A DNA stretch of 64,000 nt from Methanobacterium sp. GTDB lineage: Archaea > Methanobacteriota > Methanobacteria > Methanobacteriales > Methanobacteriaceae. Below are positions 36,920 through 45,985 of this stretch, in pieces (the first letter of the stretch is position 1; every line of letters starts with the position of its first letter). A program made the position numbers and the translations under genes. The notes below the pieces were generated by a model that worked only from the letters and a program-made list of their open reading frames with translations, was not told the DNA's origin and did not search any database. The DNA lies in the NCBI RefSeq assembly GCF_038562635.1, contig NZ_JBCFBO010000001.1, positions 62,001 through 126,000 on the forward strand. Direction: 5' to 3'.

Positions 36920-39031
36920 ATGCTTAATGAAATTAAAAACATAAATGCTAAAAGATGGTTAATAATTGTAATATCAACTCTTTTTTTGATAGATATAATA
37001 ATATTAACAAGTATTAGTTTTTTAAGAGAAGCATTACCCTTCTTATTTTTTACAATTGTCCCTGGAATATTAGTTATTCAGATATTCAGGTTAAATAAAC
37101 TGAATTTTCTTAAAAGATCTGTTTTAGCAGTTGGAACGAGTGTTTCTTTATTGATATTTATAGGTTTATTTTTAAATTGCATGTATCCAATTTTACCAGA
37201 ACCTTTATCATTAGGACCCGTTCTTATTTCGCTCAATTTTATGGTAGTAATCCTGGCATTTCTCTCTTACTATCGAAATAAGGAAGATTTTCAAAATTTT
37301 AAATTATTTAATTTACATATAAAAATTAAAGATAAACTGGTTTCCCCATTTATTTTTCCAGTTATATTTCCATTTATGGCCATATTCGGCACTTATTTAA
37401 TGAATATAGCTAATAATAATATAATTTTAATTGCAATGCTTCTATTAATCCCTGTTTATGTAGTTGTACTTATTTATCTCAAAGATAAAATAGATGACAG
37501 TGTTTATCCTTTTGCAATTTTTATGATTGGCCTGAGCCTGCTTTTAATGAGGGGATTAACTTCAAATCATATAACTGGAAGAGATGTCCATATTGAATTT
37601 TACGTATTTCAGCTTGCATTAAAAAACTATTACTGGAATTTACTTGCTTATAACAATCCTTATAATGCATGTTTAAGCATTACAATACTTCCAGTCATTT
37701 ATAAAGTTCTATCAAACATAAGCAGTGAATATATTTTTAAATTGTTTTTTGGACTTATAGGTTCATTTATTCCTCTTTCACTTTACATAATATTTCAAAA
37801 GTATCTTGATAACCGATATGCATTTTGTGCATCCCTTCTTTTTGTATTTCAAACTTATTTTATTCTAATTTTAGATACTGTAAGGCAAGAAATTGCATTT
37901 TTATTCTTTTTCCTGGCAGTATGGGCATTTTTTGGCTCTGATTTCAATAAATCAATTAAAAAAGCATTTTTTATATTATTCATTATTTCAGCAATGGTTT
38001 CACATTACACCACTGCATATATAGCTCTGGTTTTAATATTCCCAATATTACTTTTACCGTTTTTAAAGAGCTTGTTTAAAGTTTTAAAAGATGGAATTAA
38101 ATCTAAGAATGATGCAGCAAATCAAAGATTTGTATGCTTCCAGAATTTTGATGTAATTATCATTATTCTGATTTTAACTGCTATATGGTATATTTTCGCT
38201 GCCAAAGTCCAGTTTGAAGCAGGAAGTGCGGTTATAGGAAGTACAGTAAGTAGTTTACAGTTAAATGCAGGCGGTTCTTCCATTCGAAATAATGCTGTTT
38301 TAAGTATTTTAGGTATTGGAATTCAGTCATTACCTAATTTTATAAGTGTAATTGTAAATAACCTAATTTTTGTCATGATTGGTATAGGTTTAATATTTAT
38401 AATTAAAAATTACAGTGAATTTAAAAAGAAATTTGGAAACGGCTATCTATTAGGAGCTCTAATTTCGGTCCTGCTCCTGGTATTGTTTGTTATTTTACCA
38501 TATGTTTCAAATGCATATGGCCCTCAAAGGTTATTCTTACAATTAGCAGTATTTTTAGCGCCTATTTTTATTATGGGGTGCCTTAAATTTGCTAAACTTA
38601 TTAAAAAACCAAAATATGGCATAGTTATAATTTTAGTACTTTTAATATCACTTTTCACCTGTGGCACCTACCTGCAGTACCATTTTTATGGTATCCCCTA
38701 TTCACCATTTTATGAACATAATGGAGATCTAAGGGATGAATATTATGTCTATGATCAGGAAGTAGCTGCAGCGTCCTGGCTAAATCAGTATAGGGTGACA
38801 GATCTAGGGATACAAGCTGATGCAACAGGATACATGAGATTAATGCTTGGCTTTGGAGGAACCCCTATTTTAAATAAAAAAGCAGGAGGATATGTTTATC
38901 TTAATTATATTAATGTCAATAAGCATATTATCTATTTATCATCTACTAATCCTAGAAATATCAATGATTTCGCATTTTTAGCAGGGAAAAGTAAAATTTA
39001 TGACAATGGAGGGGCAGAAATTTGGAAATAA
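36920..39031 (+). CDS. DUF2206 multi-spanning membrane protein, GT-C-like
   Basis: 703 residues; AAGGAGA lies before the ATG. About 16-18 helices, a loop with TSNHITGRDVHIEFYVFQLA (about 212-231) that looks like the acidic active-site loop of GT-C enzymes, and an extracytoplasmic C-terminal domain of about 120 residues. It fits the archaeal DUF2206 membrane proteins found in glycan clusters. It probably transfers a lipid-linked sugar outside the membrane or polymerises the glycan; this is inference. A palindrome (38118-38132) encodes NQRFV in a cytoplasmic loop between helices. Confidence 0.75.
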   Translation: MLNEIKNINAKRWLIIVISTLFLIDIIILTSISFLREALPFLFFTIVPGILVIQIFRLNKLNFLKRSVLAVGTSVSLLIFIGLFLNCMYPILPEPLSLGPVLISLNFMVVILAFLSYYRNKEDFQNFKLFNLHIKIKDKLVSPFIFPVIFPFMAIFGTYLMNIANNNIILIAMLLLIPVYVVVLIYLKDKIDDSVYPFAIFMIGLSLLLMRGLTSNHITGRDVHIEFYVFQLALKNYYWNLLAYNNPYNACLSITILPVIYKVLSNISSEYIFKLFFGLIGSFIPLSLYIIFQKYLDNRYAFCASLLFVFQTYFILILDTVRQEIAFLFFFLAVWAFFGSDFNKSIKKAFFILFIISAMVSHYTTAYIALVLIFPILLLPFLKSLFKVLKDGIKSKNDAANQRFVCFQNFDVIIIILILTAIWYIFAAKVQFEAGSAVIGSTVSSLQLNAGGSSIRNNAVLSILGIGIQSLPNFISVIVNNLIFVMIGIGLIFIIKNYSEFKKKFGNGYLLGALISVLLLVLFVILPYVSNAYGPQRLFLQLAVFLAPIFIMGCLKFAKLIKKPKYGIVIILVLLISLFTCGTYLQYHFYGIPYSPFYEHNGDLRDEYYVYDQEVAAASWLNQYRVTDLGIQADATGYMRLMLGFGGTPILNKKAGGYVYLNYINVNKHIIYLSSTNPRNINDFAFLAGKSKIYDNGGAEIWK
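38118..38132. repeat. Short palindrome inside the DUF2206 gene
   Basis: Stem CAAATC, loop AAA, 6 bp, perfect, in frame within a hydrophilic loop. It has the same ATC-AAA-GAT core as hairpins at 26535 and 33206. It may be an old in-frame insertion. Confidence 0.45.
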
Positions 39032-40179
39032 ATAACAATTTAAAGGATATAAAGATTCTTTTTATCCATAATACTGTAATGTGGTATAGAAAACCATTTT
39101 TCAAAAAATTGAGTGAAATTTATAATATTAAATTTATTTTCACCCACATGCAGGCCTCCAAAGAGATATATAATGTTGAAATACCTGATGAAATTGAGGG
39201 CATGAACGATGTAAATTACAGTGTCCTTAAAAATCATTTTAATATAGCTTTTGGTGCAATAAAGGAATCGTTTGGAGATTATGATATATTAGTGGGGGGA
39301 AGCTGGGATACGCTTTCTGAATTATTTGAAACTACCTTTTATTTTATGGTTGCAAAACTTAGAAGAAAAAAATTTGTAATATGGAGAGAAGACTGGGCAT
39401 GGGGAGTTGAATCATTTAAAAAATCCATGATAACTCCTTTAATTAAATTAATTATTAGAAATTCTGATGCTGTCATTGTGCCAGGCACTAAACACAGGGA
39501 ATATTTTATTTCGTTGGGATCTTCTCCATCGAAAACATTTTTGATGCCTAATGTCAGTAATATGACATATAAAAGTGACTATTTAGAAAAAAAGGAATTT
39601 TTAAAAGAAAAACTAAAATTAAAAAATAAAAAAGTAGTTTTATATGTAGGTAGGCTGGTTAAAAGAAAAGGAGTTGAATATTTAATTAAATCATTTAAAA
39701 AGCTCCATAAACAAAGAAAAGATATTGTTCTAATAATAGTGGGGGATGGTAATTGCAGGTCTCAACTTGAATCTATTTCCAGGGGTATTGATGATATTTA
39801 TTTCACAGGTCAAATAGGAAATGAAGATTTGCCTGCTTATTATGCACTTTGTGATGTGTGTGTGGTACCGTCTATAACTTATGAAATGGGGGACCCATGG
39901 GTTTTCATTTTAAATGAAGCAATGTACTTCGGAAAACCTGTAATTGCAACAGATGCAGTAGGGGCTGCGTTTGATATGATAAAAAATGGGGAAAATGGAT
40001 TTATAGTACCTGAAAGAGATGTAGAATCTTTATATAAAACTATTGCTGATGTTTTATCTGATCCAGATTTAAAAGAAAAAATGGGATATAAATCAAAACA
40101 GATAATCGAAGAAAGATTTAGATATGGGAATATGGTTAAAGGCTTTCAAAATGCTGTAAATTATGTGATAAATAAATAA
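39022..40179 (+). CDS. GT4 glycosyltransferase
   Basis: 385 residues from a TTG at 39022, seven bases after GGAGGGG, overlapping the end of the DUF2206 gene by 10 nt. The N-terminal part has FIHNTVMWYRKPFFKKLSE, the C-terminal domain has VLYVGRLVKRKGVEYLIKSF, GDGNCRSQL and the donor-site stretch MGDPWVFILNEAMYFGKPVIA. A predicted cytoplasmic GT-B enzyme of the glycan pathway, translationally coupled to the preceding membrane protein. Confidence 0.86.
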   Translation: MEINNNLKDIKILFIHNTVMWYRKPFFKKLSEIYNIKFIFTHMQASKEIYNVEIPDEIEGMNDVNYSVLKNHFNIAFGAIKESFGDYDILVGGSWDTLSELFETTFYFMVAKLRRKKFVIWREDWAWGVESFKKSMITPLIKLIIRNSDAVIVPGTKHREYFISLGSSPSKTFLMPNVSNMTYKSDYLEKKEFLKEKLKLKNKKVVLYVGRLVKRKGVEYLIKSFKKLHKQRKDIVLIIVGDGNCRSQLESISRGIDDIYFTGQIGNEDLPAYYALCDVCVVPSITYEMGDPWVFILNEAMYFGKPVIATDAVGAAFDMIKNGENGFIVPERDVESLYKTIADVLSDPDLKEKMGYKSKQIIEERFRYGNMVKGFQNAVNYVINK

Positions 40180-40284
40180 ATTGATTCTTTTTAATTAAAA
40201 GCATTTAAGATTTCTGTAAAAAATTGTAATTAATGTTAACTATGTTAAAGATAATATCTAAAGTTTAGAACAGTGAGGACCAAA

Positions 40285-41457
40285 ATGAACATACTAATAA
40301 CTTTTCCAGGAGATTTAACTAGACCACAAGGAGGAGGCGCTAATAGAAGCTATAATCTAGCAAAACAGCTTCAAAATGCAGGACATAATATAACTGTTTT
40401 ACAGCCGCAGGATAATAAAGAAAATACTGGCGAATTTGAAATCTTTAATTACACTGGAAACATATTAGGGAGAGATCTCTCAGTTTTCGCTGATTTAAAT
40501 CCATTTTTTATCTTTAAAATTATTAAGTTACTTTTAAAAAAAGATACAGACCTCGTCCATATTGAATTACCGTGGGGTGCAACTGCTGTAAATATAATAA
40601 ATAGACTATTTGGAAAAAAAGCAAAGGTTGTTTACAGTTCCCATAATTATGAGGCGGGAATGCAAAAAGATCTTAGGGATTATCACAGGAATTTAAAGGA
40701 ATCTGGCTTTTTTAAAGTGCTGATATTTAATTTGATATATCCTTATACAAAGTTAATTGAAAGGTGCGCAGTTAAGTTATCAGATATTGTAGTCTGCGTG
40801 AGTAATTCCGACAAAGAATCCATGGCTAGTAAGTATAAATCAAGCAATGATAAAATTAAAGTAATTCATAATGGGACTGATTTTACTAAAATTTTGAAAT
40901 CGTCTAGAAATAAAGAGATTTTTGGGCTGGATAAAAATAAAATATCAATTGTTTTCCATGGATCCTATGAACATCTCCCTAACTATGAAGCAATTAATTT
41001 AATAAAGGATAAAATTTATCCCGAATTTAGAAAAAAATTGGATAAAGTTGAATTTGTTATTGCAGGTGTTGGTGTTCCTGTATCCTCTAAAAAGGAAGGA
41101 CTAAGACTCATTGGTTTTGTAGAAGACATATATTCTCTCCTTAAAAGTTCAGATATAGCTATAGTTCCTATTTTACATGGTGCAGGGACTAAATTGAAGA
41201 TACTTGATTATATGGGCGTAGGTTTACCTATTGTAAGCACAGATAAAGGTATGGAAGGTATAAATGCCGTTAACTATGAGCATGCAGTCATTGTTGAGGA
41301 TATAAATACTCATTTTATTGAAGCTATAAATTATTTAATAGAAAATAAAGAAGAAAGAAAAAGAATAGGCAGTAATGGTAAACAAATGGCAGAAAAAGAG
41401 TATGGTTGGGACAGTATTGGACAAAAACTGAACGATCTGTATAATAAAATAGTTTAG
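40285..41457 (+). CDS. GT4 glycosyltransferase
   Basis: 390 residues from the ATG at 40285, after GTGAGGA; the GTG four codons earlier is part of that site. It opens ILITFPGDLTRPQGGGANRS, has YSSHNYEAGMQ and VIHNGTDF in the middle and GAGTKLKILDYMGVGLPIVS as the donor site, where the usual second Glu is replaced by Asp. This pattern occurs in one branch of GT4. It belongs to the same plus-strand run. Confidence 0.85.
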   Translation: MNILITFPGDLTRPQGGGANRSYNLAKQLQNAGHNITVLQPQDNKENTGEFEIFNYTGNILGRDLSVFADLNPFFIFKIIKLLLKKDTDLVHIELPWGATAVNIINRLFGKKAKVVYSSHNYEAGMQKDLRDYHRNLKESGFFKVLIFNLIYPYTKLIERCAVKLSDIVVCVSNSDKESMASKYKSSNDKIKVIHNGTDFTKILKSSRNKEIFGLDKNKISIVFHGSYEHLPNYEAINLIKDKIYPEFRKKLDKVEFVIAGVGVPVSSKKEGLRLIGFVEDIYSLLKSSDIAIVPILHGAGTKLKILDYMGVGLPIVSTDKGMEGINAVNYEHAVIVEDINTHFIEAINYLIENKEERKRIGSNGKQMAEKEYGWDSIGQKLNDLYNKIV

Positions 41458-41493
41458 GCATTTACAATTTTATGTTTATAGTGAGGCAATTGA

Positions 41494-43305
41494 ATGAAAA
41501 AAGGTAAAGCAATGGTTTTTTTAGAACCTGGTCAAGCAGCTAGAACAAAATTAACGGTTTCAGTAGAAAAAAATATCAGATCTTTTGAAGTCAAACTGTT
41601 TATTTTGCCTTTTTTAAATAAAATCAAAAAGAATTATGATATTGACATATTTCTACAAGATTCAGGAACACTTAGAATATTAAGTGATAATGGGTTTAGT
41701 TGCAATTTGATTGGTAAAGATCTTTTGAATCCCGACCAAAAAGAACTTTCAAAAAAAAAGAGTATTTATATTGCGCAGAATTGGTATAAATTGGATAAAA
41801 ATGAAGAATTAAGTTTCAATGGTGTTAATATAGGCGAGGCTACAGAAACTGAGACTATAGATATAGTAAGGACTCTTTTTGAAAAAGTGCAGGTTTTTGA
41901 GTCTATAATTTCTAAGGAAGAAGTAGATAAAATATTTTTTGAAAATCCATACTCTCCTGATGGAAAGGCTTTGGGGATAATATGTGAAGGTTTAGGGCTG
42001 GAATCTGATTCTATATATTCATTTTATGGTAAAACTAAAAGGAAAGTTATAGATAGAGTTAAATATGGAGGATATTACAGAAATAACATAGAAACAATTA
42101 ATTTTTATTCTGTTGATAATTTAAATGAAAATTCTCCCAATATTTTATTTGACACGCCTTATGCTAACCATCTGGATATTGTATTTCCTGTAATGGAACT
42201 CCTTTTGAGAAAGGGTTATAATGTCTATTTACTGGCTAAAGATGAAGATATAAATAGGTATAAATCTAAACATTCATTTTCAAAAATTAAACTTCCAAAA
42301 ATAAAGTGTAATAAATTAAATGAAACATTAAAACAATATATTTCACGAGCAGAAAGTTCAAAAATCTTTGATTACAATGGAATAGATTTATGGCCTTTAT
42401 TAAGAGATGATCTTTATCTTTCAAACAAAAATAAATTAAATGTACTGGGGCACCTGAAAAATTTTAAAGATATTCTTAATGATATAAAACCTGATTTAAT
42501 AGTTGTAGGGGATGATCGAGGACCTTCTGCTGTAAGAGCTGATTTACTCTATGCTAAACATGAATGTGTTCCTATAGTTGAAATTCAACATGGTGTATAT
42601 AGAATTGACAAAGCTATGGCAACTCCAATTTCAAATAAAATATTTGTATGGGGTGAATCAACAAAACCCGCCCTCCTTGAAGCCGGTGCATCTGGTGACC
42701 AGATGGAAGTTACAGGATCTCCCAAATATGATTCACTGGTATATAAGTTAAAAAACCATTTTAAACCTGCAGATGACGATAATATTAAAACCCTGCTCTT
42801 TGCAACTCAACCTCTGCCTGGTAATTTGAACTCTAGAATAATAAATGAAATTTCTTTAATGTTAGAAAAAACAGATAATATACGGTTAATTGTTAAACCC
42901 CATCCTAGTGAGAATACGGATTATTATAAATCAATTACAAAACAGTTTTCACAAAAAGTCAGCGTTAAAGACAGCGGTGACAATATAATTGATTTGCTGC
43001 TGGATGCAGATGTTCTTATAAATCTATTTTCTACTGTTGGCCTGGAAGCCGCTATTTTAGAAAAACCGATGGTTTGTGTGAATTTATATAATCAAAAAAT
43101 AGTTTACATTGAAAGTGGAGTTGCACTAGAGGTTAAAAACTTAAAAAATCTTAAATCAAAAATTAATGATAGCTTATACAACGATAAAATACGAGATGAA
43201 CTTGCAGAGAATCGTAAAAGATTTGTTTATAATTATGCATATCTTCAAGACGGAAAAGCATCAGAAAGAATCTGTAATGCTATAATTAAAATGATTGAAG
43301 ATTAA
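41494..43305 (+). CDS. GT-B-fold surface-polysaccharide transferase, CDP-glycerol transferase-like
   Basis: 603 residues. The second half looks like a GT-B donor domain: LIVVGDDRGPSAVRADLL, VEIQHGVYRID, IFVWGESTKPALLEAGASG, LIVKPHPSENT and LINLFSTVGLEAAILEKPMV. The HPSE and STVGLEA motifs are shared by CDP-glycerol glycerophosphotransferases, capsule transferases and sialyltransferase-like enzymes. The first 220 residues are not recognised. It is a good candidate to use the CMP-nonulosonate made by the nearby NeuA, but that is inference. Confidence 0.65.
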   Translation: MKKGKAMVFLEPGQAARTKLTVSVEKNIRSFEVKLFILPFLNKIKKNYDIDIFLQDSGTLRILSDNGFSCNLIGKDLLNPDQKELSKKKSIYIAQNWYKLDKNEELSFNGVNIGEATETETIDIVRTLFEKVQVFESIISKEEVDKIFFENPYSPDGKALGIICEGLGLESDSIYSFYGKTKRKVIDRVKYGGYYRNNIETINFYSVDNLNENSPNILFDTPYANHLDIVFPVMELLLRKGYNVYLLAKDEDINRYKSKHSFSKIKLPKIKCNKLNETLKQYISRAESSKIFDYNGIDLWPLLRDDLYLSNKNKLNVLGHLKNFKDILNDIKPDLIVVGDDRGPSAVRADLLYAKHECVPIVEIQHGVYRIDKAMATPISNKIFVWGESTKPALLEAGASGDQMEVTGSPKYDSLVYKLKNHFKPADDDNIKTLLFATQPLPGNLNSRIINEISLMLEKTDNIRLIVKPHPSENTDYYKSITKQFSQKVSVKDSGDNIIDLLLDADVLINLFSTVGLEAAILEKPMVCVNLYNQKIVYIESGVALEVKNLKNLKSKINDSLYNDKIRDELAENRKRFVYNYAYLQDGKASERICNAIIKMIED

Positions 43306-43411
43306 AAACTTAAATAAAGATTTTTTAGGATATCATTACTATAAATTAAAGTTTAAAATTGAAATGGAATATAATCGTTGGAAATAATATAATCTTATTA
43401 ATGGTGAGCTT

Positions 43412-44857
43412 TTGAAAGAATACAAACTTTTTGTACAGAGAATTGGTTTAGTAGGCGTAACAAATATATTTATAAGTTTAAGCACACTTATCCTGCTACC
43501 TATCTTATCCAAAAATTTAACGATTCAAAATTTAGGTGTATGGAACCTGTTCAATACTTATCTCTCTTTTATACCTTTATTTATAAATTTGGGCCTACCT
43601 TATACAATGGTCAGATATTTGCCGGTTAAAACAGAAAAAGAAGATATAAAGGAAGGATTTTACTCAATTATGTTCATAACTTTATTTGTAGGTTTAATTG
43701 CATTAGGAATACTCCTATTATTTTCAAATCAGATTGCACTGGTTCTCTTTGATGGCAACACCAGTGTTTCTATATTATTAGCAATAGGTACTGTGATAAG
43801 TGTTATGAGTGTTTCCTTTTTTACCTTTTTTAGAACATTCCAACAGATGAAAATATATTCAATACTTCAGCTAGCACAGACTTATCTTGGAGTTTTCATG
43901 GTAGCATTCTTTGTATATTCAGGATATCAAGTTAATGGGGCAGTGCTCGGATATGTTATTTCACAGTTTATCGTATTTTTAATAGTAATGGCATTTGTAA
44001 TCCATGAAATTGGATTTAAATTCCCTAAATTTGAAAATTTAAGGGAATATATATCGTTTGGGTTACCTACTGTTCCAGGTAATTTTTCAAGCTGGCTTGT
44101 GGATTTAAGTGATCGTACTATAATAGGCATTTTTCTGGGAACTGCATTTGTTGGTTACTATTCTCCAGGTTACACTTTAGGTAATATAATAATGATGTTT
44201 TCGGCCCCATTTACTCTTCTTTTACCTTCTTTATTATCCTCATATTATGATAATAATAGAATAGACGAAGTGAGAAAACATCTGGACTATTCTATTAAAT
44301 ATTTCCTGTTGATAGCAATACCTGCTGTTTTTGGTTTATCTATTTTATCAAAACCGTTACTCAATGTGTTAACTACACAGGCAATAGCTCAAAATGGTTA
44401 TATAGTAACTCCATTCGTTGCTTTGGGCGCACTTATTTTTGGTGTTCAGGGAATAATTACTCAAATTTTGTTACTGGAAAAGAAAACAAAGGTTATAGGA
44501 TCCCGGTGGATAGCTGCAGGTGTTCTTAATGTTGTTTTAAATATAATACTGGTGCCGTTTTTTGGTATAATAGCAGCAGGAATTACGACATTGATTGCTT
44601 ACGTATTCGTTTGTTTAATTACATCTTTTTATTCACTGAAATTCATTAAATTGAACTTTGACTTTATATTTATATTAAAAAGCATATCTGCTTCTGTATT
44701 GATGTCATTTGTCCTTCTGTTTATAAATCCAGTATCTTTTGTTGGGATAGTGGCTACTGTTGGGGTATGCGCAGTGGTTTATCTGCTGGTCATCCTTCTG
44801 TTAAAAGGTATTTCCCCTGATGAACTTAACTTTTTCAAAAAAATGGTAAAAAATTAA
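43412..44857 (+). CDS. Wzx-type polysaccharide flippase
   Basis: 481 residues from a TTG, after GGTGAGC. It has 14 helices with the MOP/PST family pattern: GLVGVTNIFISLSTLILLP at the start, a central SFGLPTVPGNFSSWLVDLSDRTIIG and GYYSPGYTLGNI. It would flip lipid-linked oligosaccharide across the membrane. It ends the first plus-strand block of the island; a second flippase is encoded at 59606. Confidence 0.9.
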   Translation: MKEYKLFVQRIGLVGVTNIFISLSTLILLPILSKNLTIQNLGVWNLFNTYLSFIPLFINLGLPYTMVRYLPVKTEKEDIKEGFYSIMFITLFVGLIALGILLLFSNQIALVLFDGNTSVSILLAIGTVISVMSVSFFTFFRTFQQMKIYSILQLAQTYLGVFMVAFFVYSGYQVNGAVLGYVISQFIVFLIVMAFVIHEIGFKFPKFENLREYISFGLPTVPGNFSSWLVDLSDRTIIGIFLGTAFVGYYSPGYTLGNIIMMFSAPFTLLLPSLLSSYYDNNRIDEVRKHLDYSIKYFLLIAIPAVFGLSILSKPLLNVLTTQAIAQNGYIVTPFVALGALIFGVQGIITQILLLEKKTKVIGSRWIAAGVLNVVLNIILVPFFGIIAAGITTLIAYVFVCLITSFYSLKFIKLNFDFIFILKSISASVLMSFVLLFINPVSFVGIVATVGVCAVVYLLVILLLKGISPDELNFFKKMVKN

Positions 44858-44920
44858 ATTCAGTTTTAGTTCACTTAAAAATAAGTAATTTAAAAGGAAT
44901 AGTACTATGGTCTGTAAAAA

Positions 44921-45985
44921 TTAGACAGTTTCTGTAAATTTGATCTTGTCAAATTTCAATATTTCATCTTCTTTAATGTCCTCTAAAGCTTTACCTCCAA
45001 TTAAATGGTCCATCATCCATGGGGGGATGCCAGTACCTGGTCTTTTCCATGTTATATCATTTTTTTCAATTATTTTGCCCTTTGGAATGGATTTTTTAGC
45101 AACTAAACTTCTTCGGGCGTATTTACGTGAGTTTTCTTCACTTTCTAAATAATTTTTATTAAACTGCCCTAATAGTTCATTATTAAGTTCAATTTTTTCC
45201 ACAAAACTTTTTAGATCATTATAGTCCATGGCATGATAGTGATCATTTCCAGGCAGTTCTTTATTCCATGTATAATGTTTCTCAAGGACCATAGCGCCTA
45301 AATGCCATGCAGTAGTTAAAACATCATTTGTGTATTCGGGTAAAGTATGGTCTGAATAACCAATAACAAAATCTGAGAAAATTTTCTTCATATGGTTAAT
45401 CATTCCAAGATTAGCGTCTTTATAATCGGTAGGGTAGTTTAGAACACAGTGAAGTAAGACTATCTGGGTATTTCCTTTATTTTTGATCCATTCTACAGCT
45501 CTCCATATTTCAGATATGGTCGAAGCCCCAGTAGATAAGAGTATAGGTTTACCCTTTAGAGCAATATATTCTAAAAATGGTTTATTTGTAATATCTGCTG
45601 AAGCTATTTTATATGAAGGCATCAATGGTTCTAAAAAATCTGTACTTTCAATATCAAATGGTGTAGCTAAAAAATCAACATTATATTCTTTACAGTAGTC
45701 TGCTAATTCTTCAAATTCAGATTTCCAGAATGTATCGTGTTTTTTAAATAGTTCATACTGGGATTTTGTTTTTTCCTTTTCTGTATCCCAGTATGCCGGA
45801 GAATATTTAGAAGCCAGTGTTTCTGCTTTGTAAGCCTGGAACTTAACAGCATCTCCTCCTGCATTTGCAACTTCTTCAATCATTTGTTTTGCTTTATCCA
45901 GATCACCTTCATGATTAACTCCAACTTCGGAGATAATATAAGGCTTTTTAAAGTTGTCAGTAGGGTTAATTTTGATTTTTTTCAT
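44921..45985 (-). CDS. neuB: N-acetylneuraminate/nonulosonate synthase
   Basis: 354 residues from the ATG at 45985, six bases after GGAAGTGGA; a frame starting at 46018 has no ribosome site. The TIM barrel has IISEVGVNHEGDLDKAKQMI, GGDAVKFQAYKAE, ATPFD, LSTGASTISEI, IGYSDHTL and LEKHYTW. The C-terminal antifreeze/SAF domain (about 285-354) has ARRSLVAKKSIPKG. It condenses phosphoenolpyruvate with an N-acetylated hexose to make sialic, legionaminic or pseudaminic acid. It overlaps the gene for the activating enzyme by 20 nt. Confidence 0.92.
   Translation of the reverse strand: MKKIKINPTDNFKKPYIISEVGVNHEGDLDKAKQMIEEVANAGGDAVKFQAYKAETLASKYSPAYWDTEKEKTKSQYELFKKHDTFWKSEFEELADYCKEYNVDFLATPFDIESTDFLEPLMPSYKIASADITNKPFLEYIALKGKPILLSTGASTISEIWRAVEWIKNKGNTQIVLLHCVLNYPTDYKDANLGMINHMKKIFSDFVIGYSDHTLPEYTNDVLTTAWHLGAMVLEKHYTWNKELPGNDHYHAMDYNDLKSFVEKIELNNELLGQFNKNYLESEENSRKYARRSLVAKKSIPKGKIIEKNDITWKRPGTGIPPWMMDHLIGGKALEDIKEDEILKFDKIKFTETV
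44936..44956. repeat. 21-nt imperfect palindrome at the end of neuB
   Basis: Stem AAATTTGA with TCAAATTT, 8 bp around TCTTG, or 9-3-9 with one wobble. It lies within the last codons of neuB. It fits the length of the palindrome family but could be chance. Confidence 0.3.

Noticed and set aside
42360..42382. CAAAAATCTTTGATT inside the 603-residue transferase gene as a further palindrome
   Set aside because: Only four base pairs of stem remain around the 3-nt loop; chance is likely.
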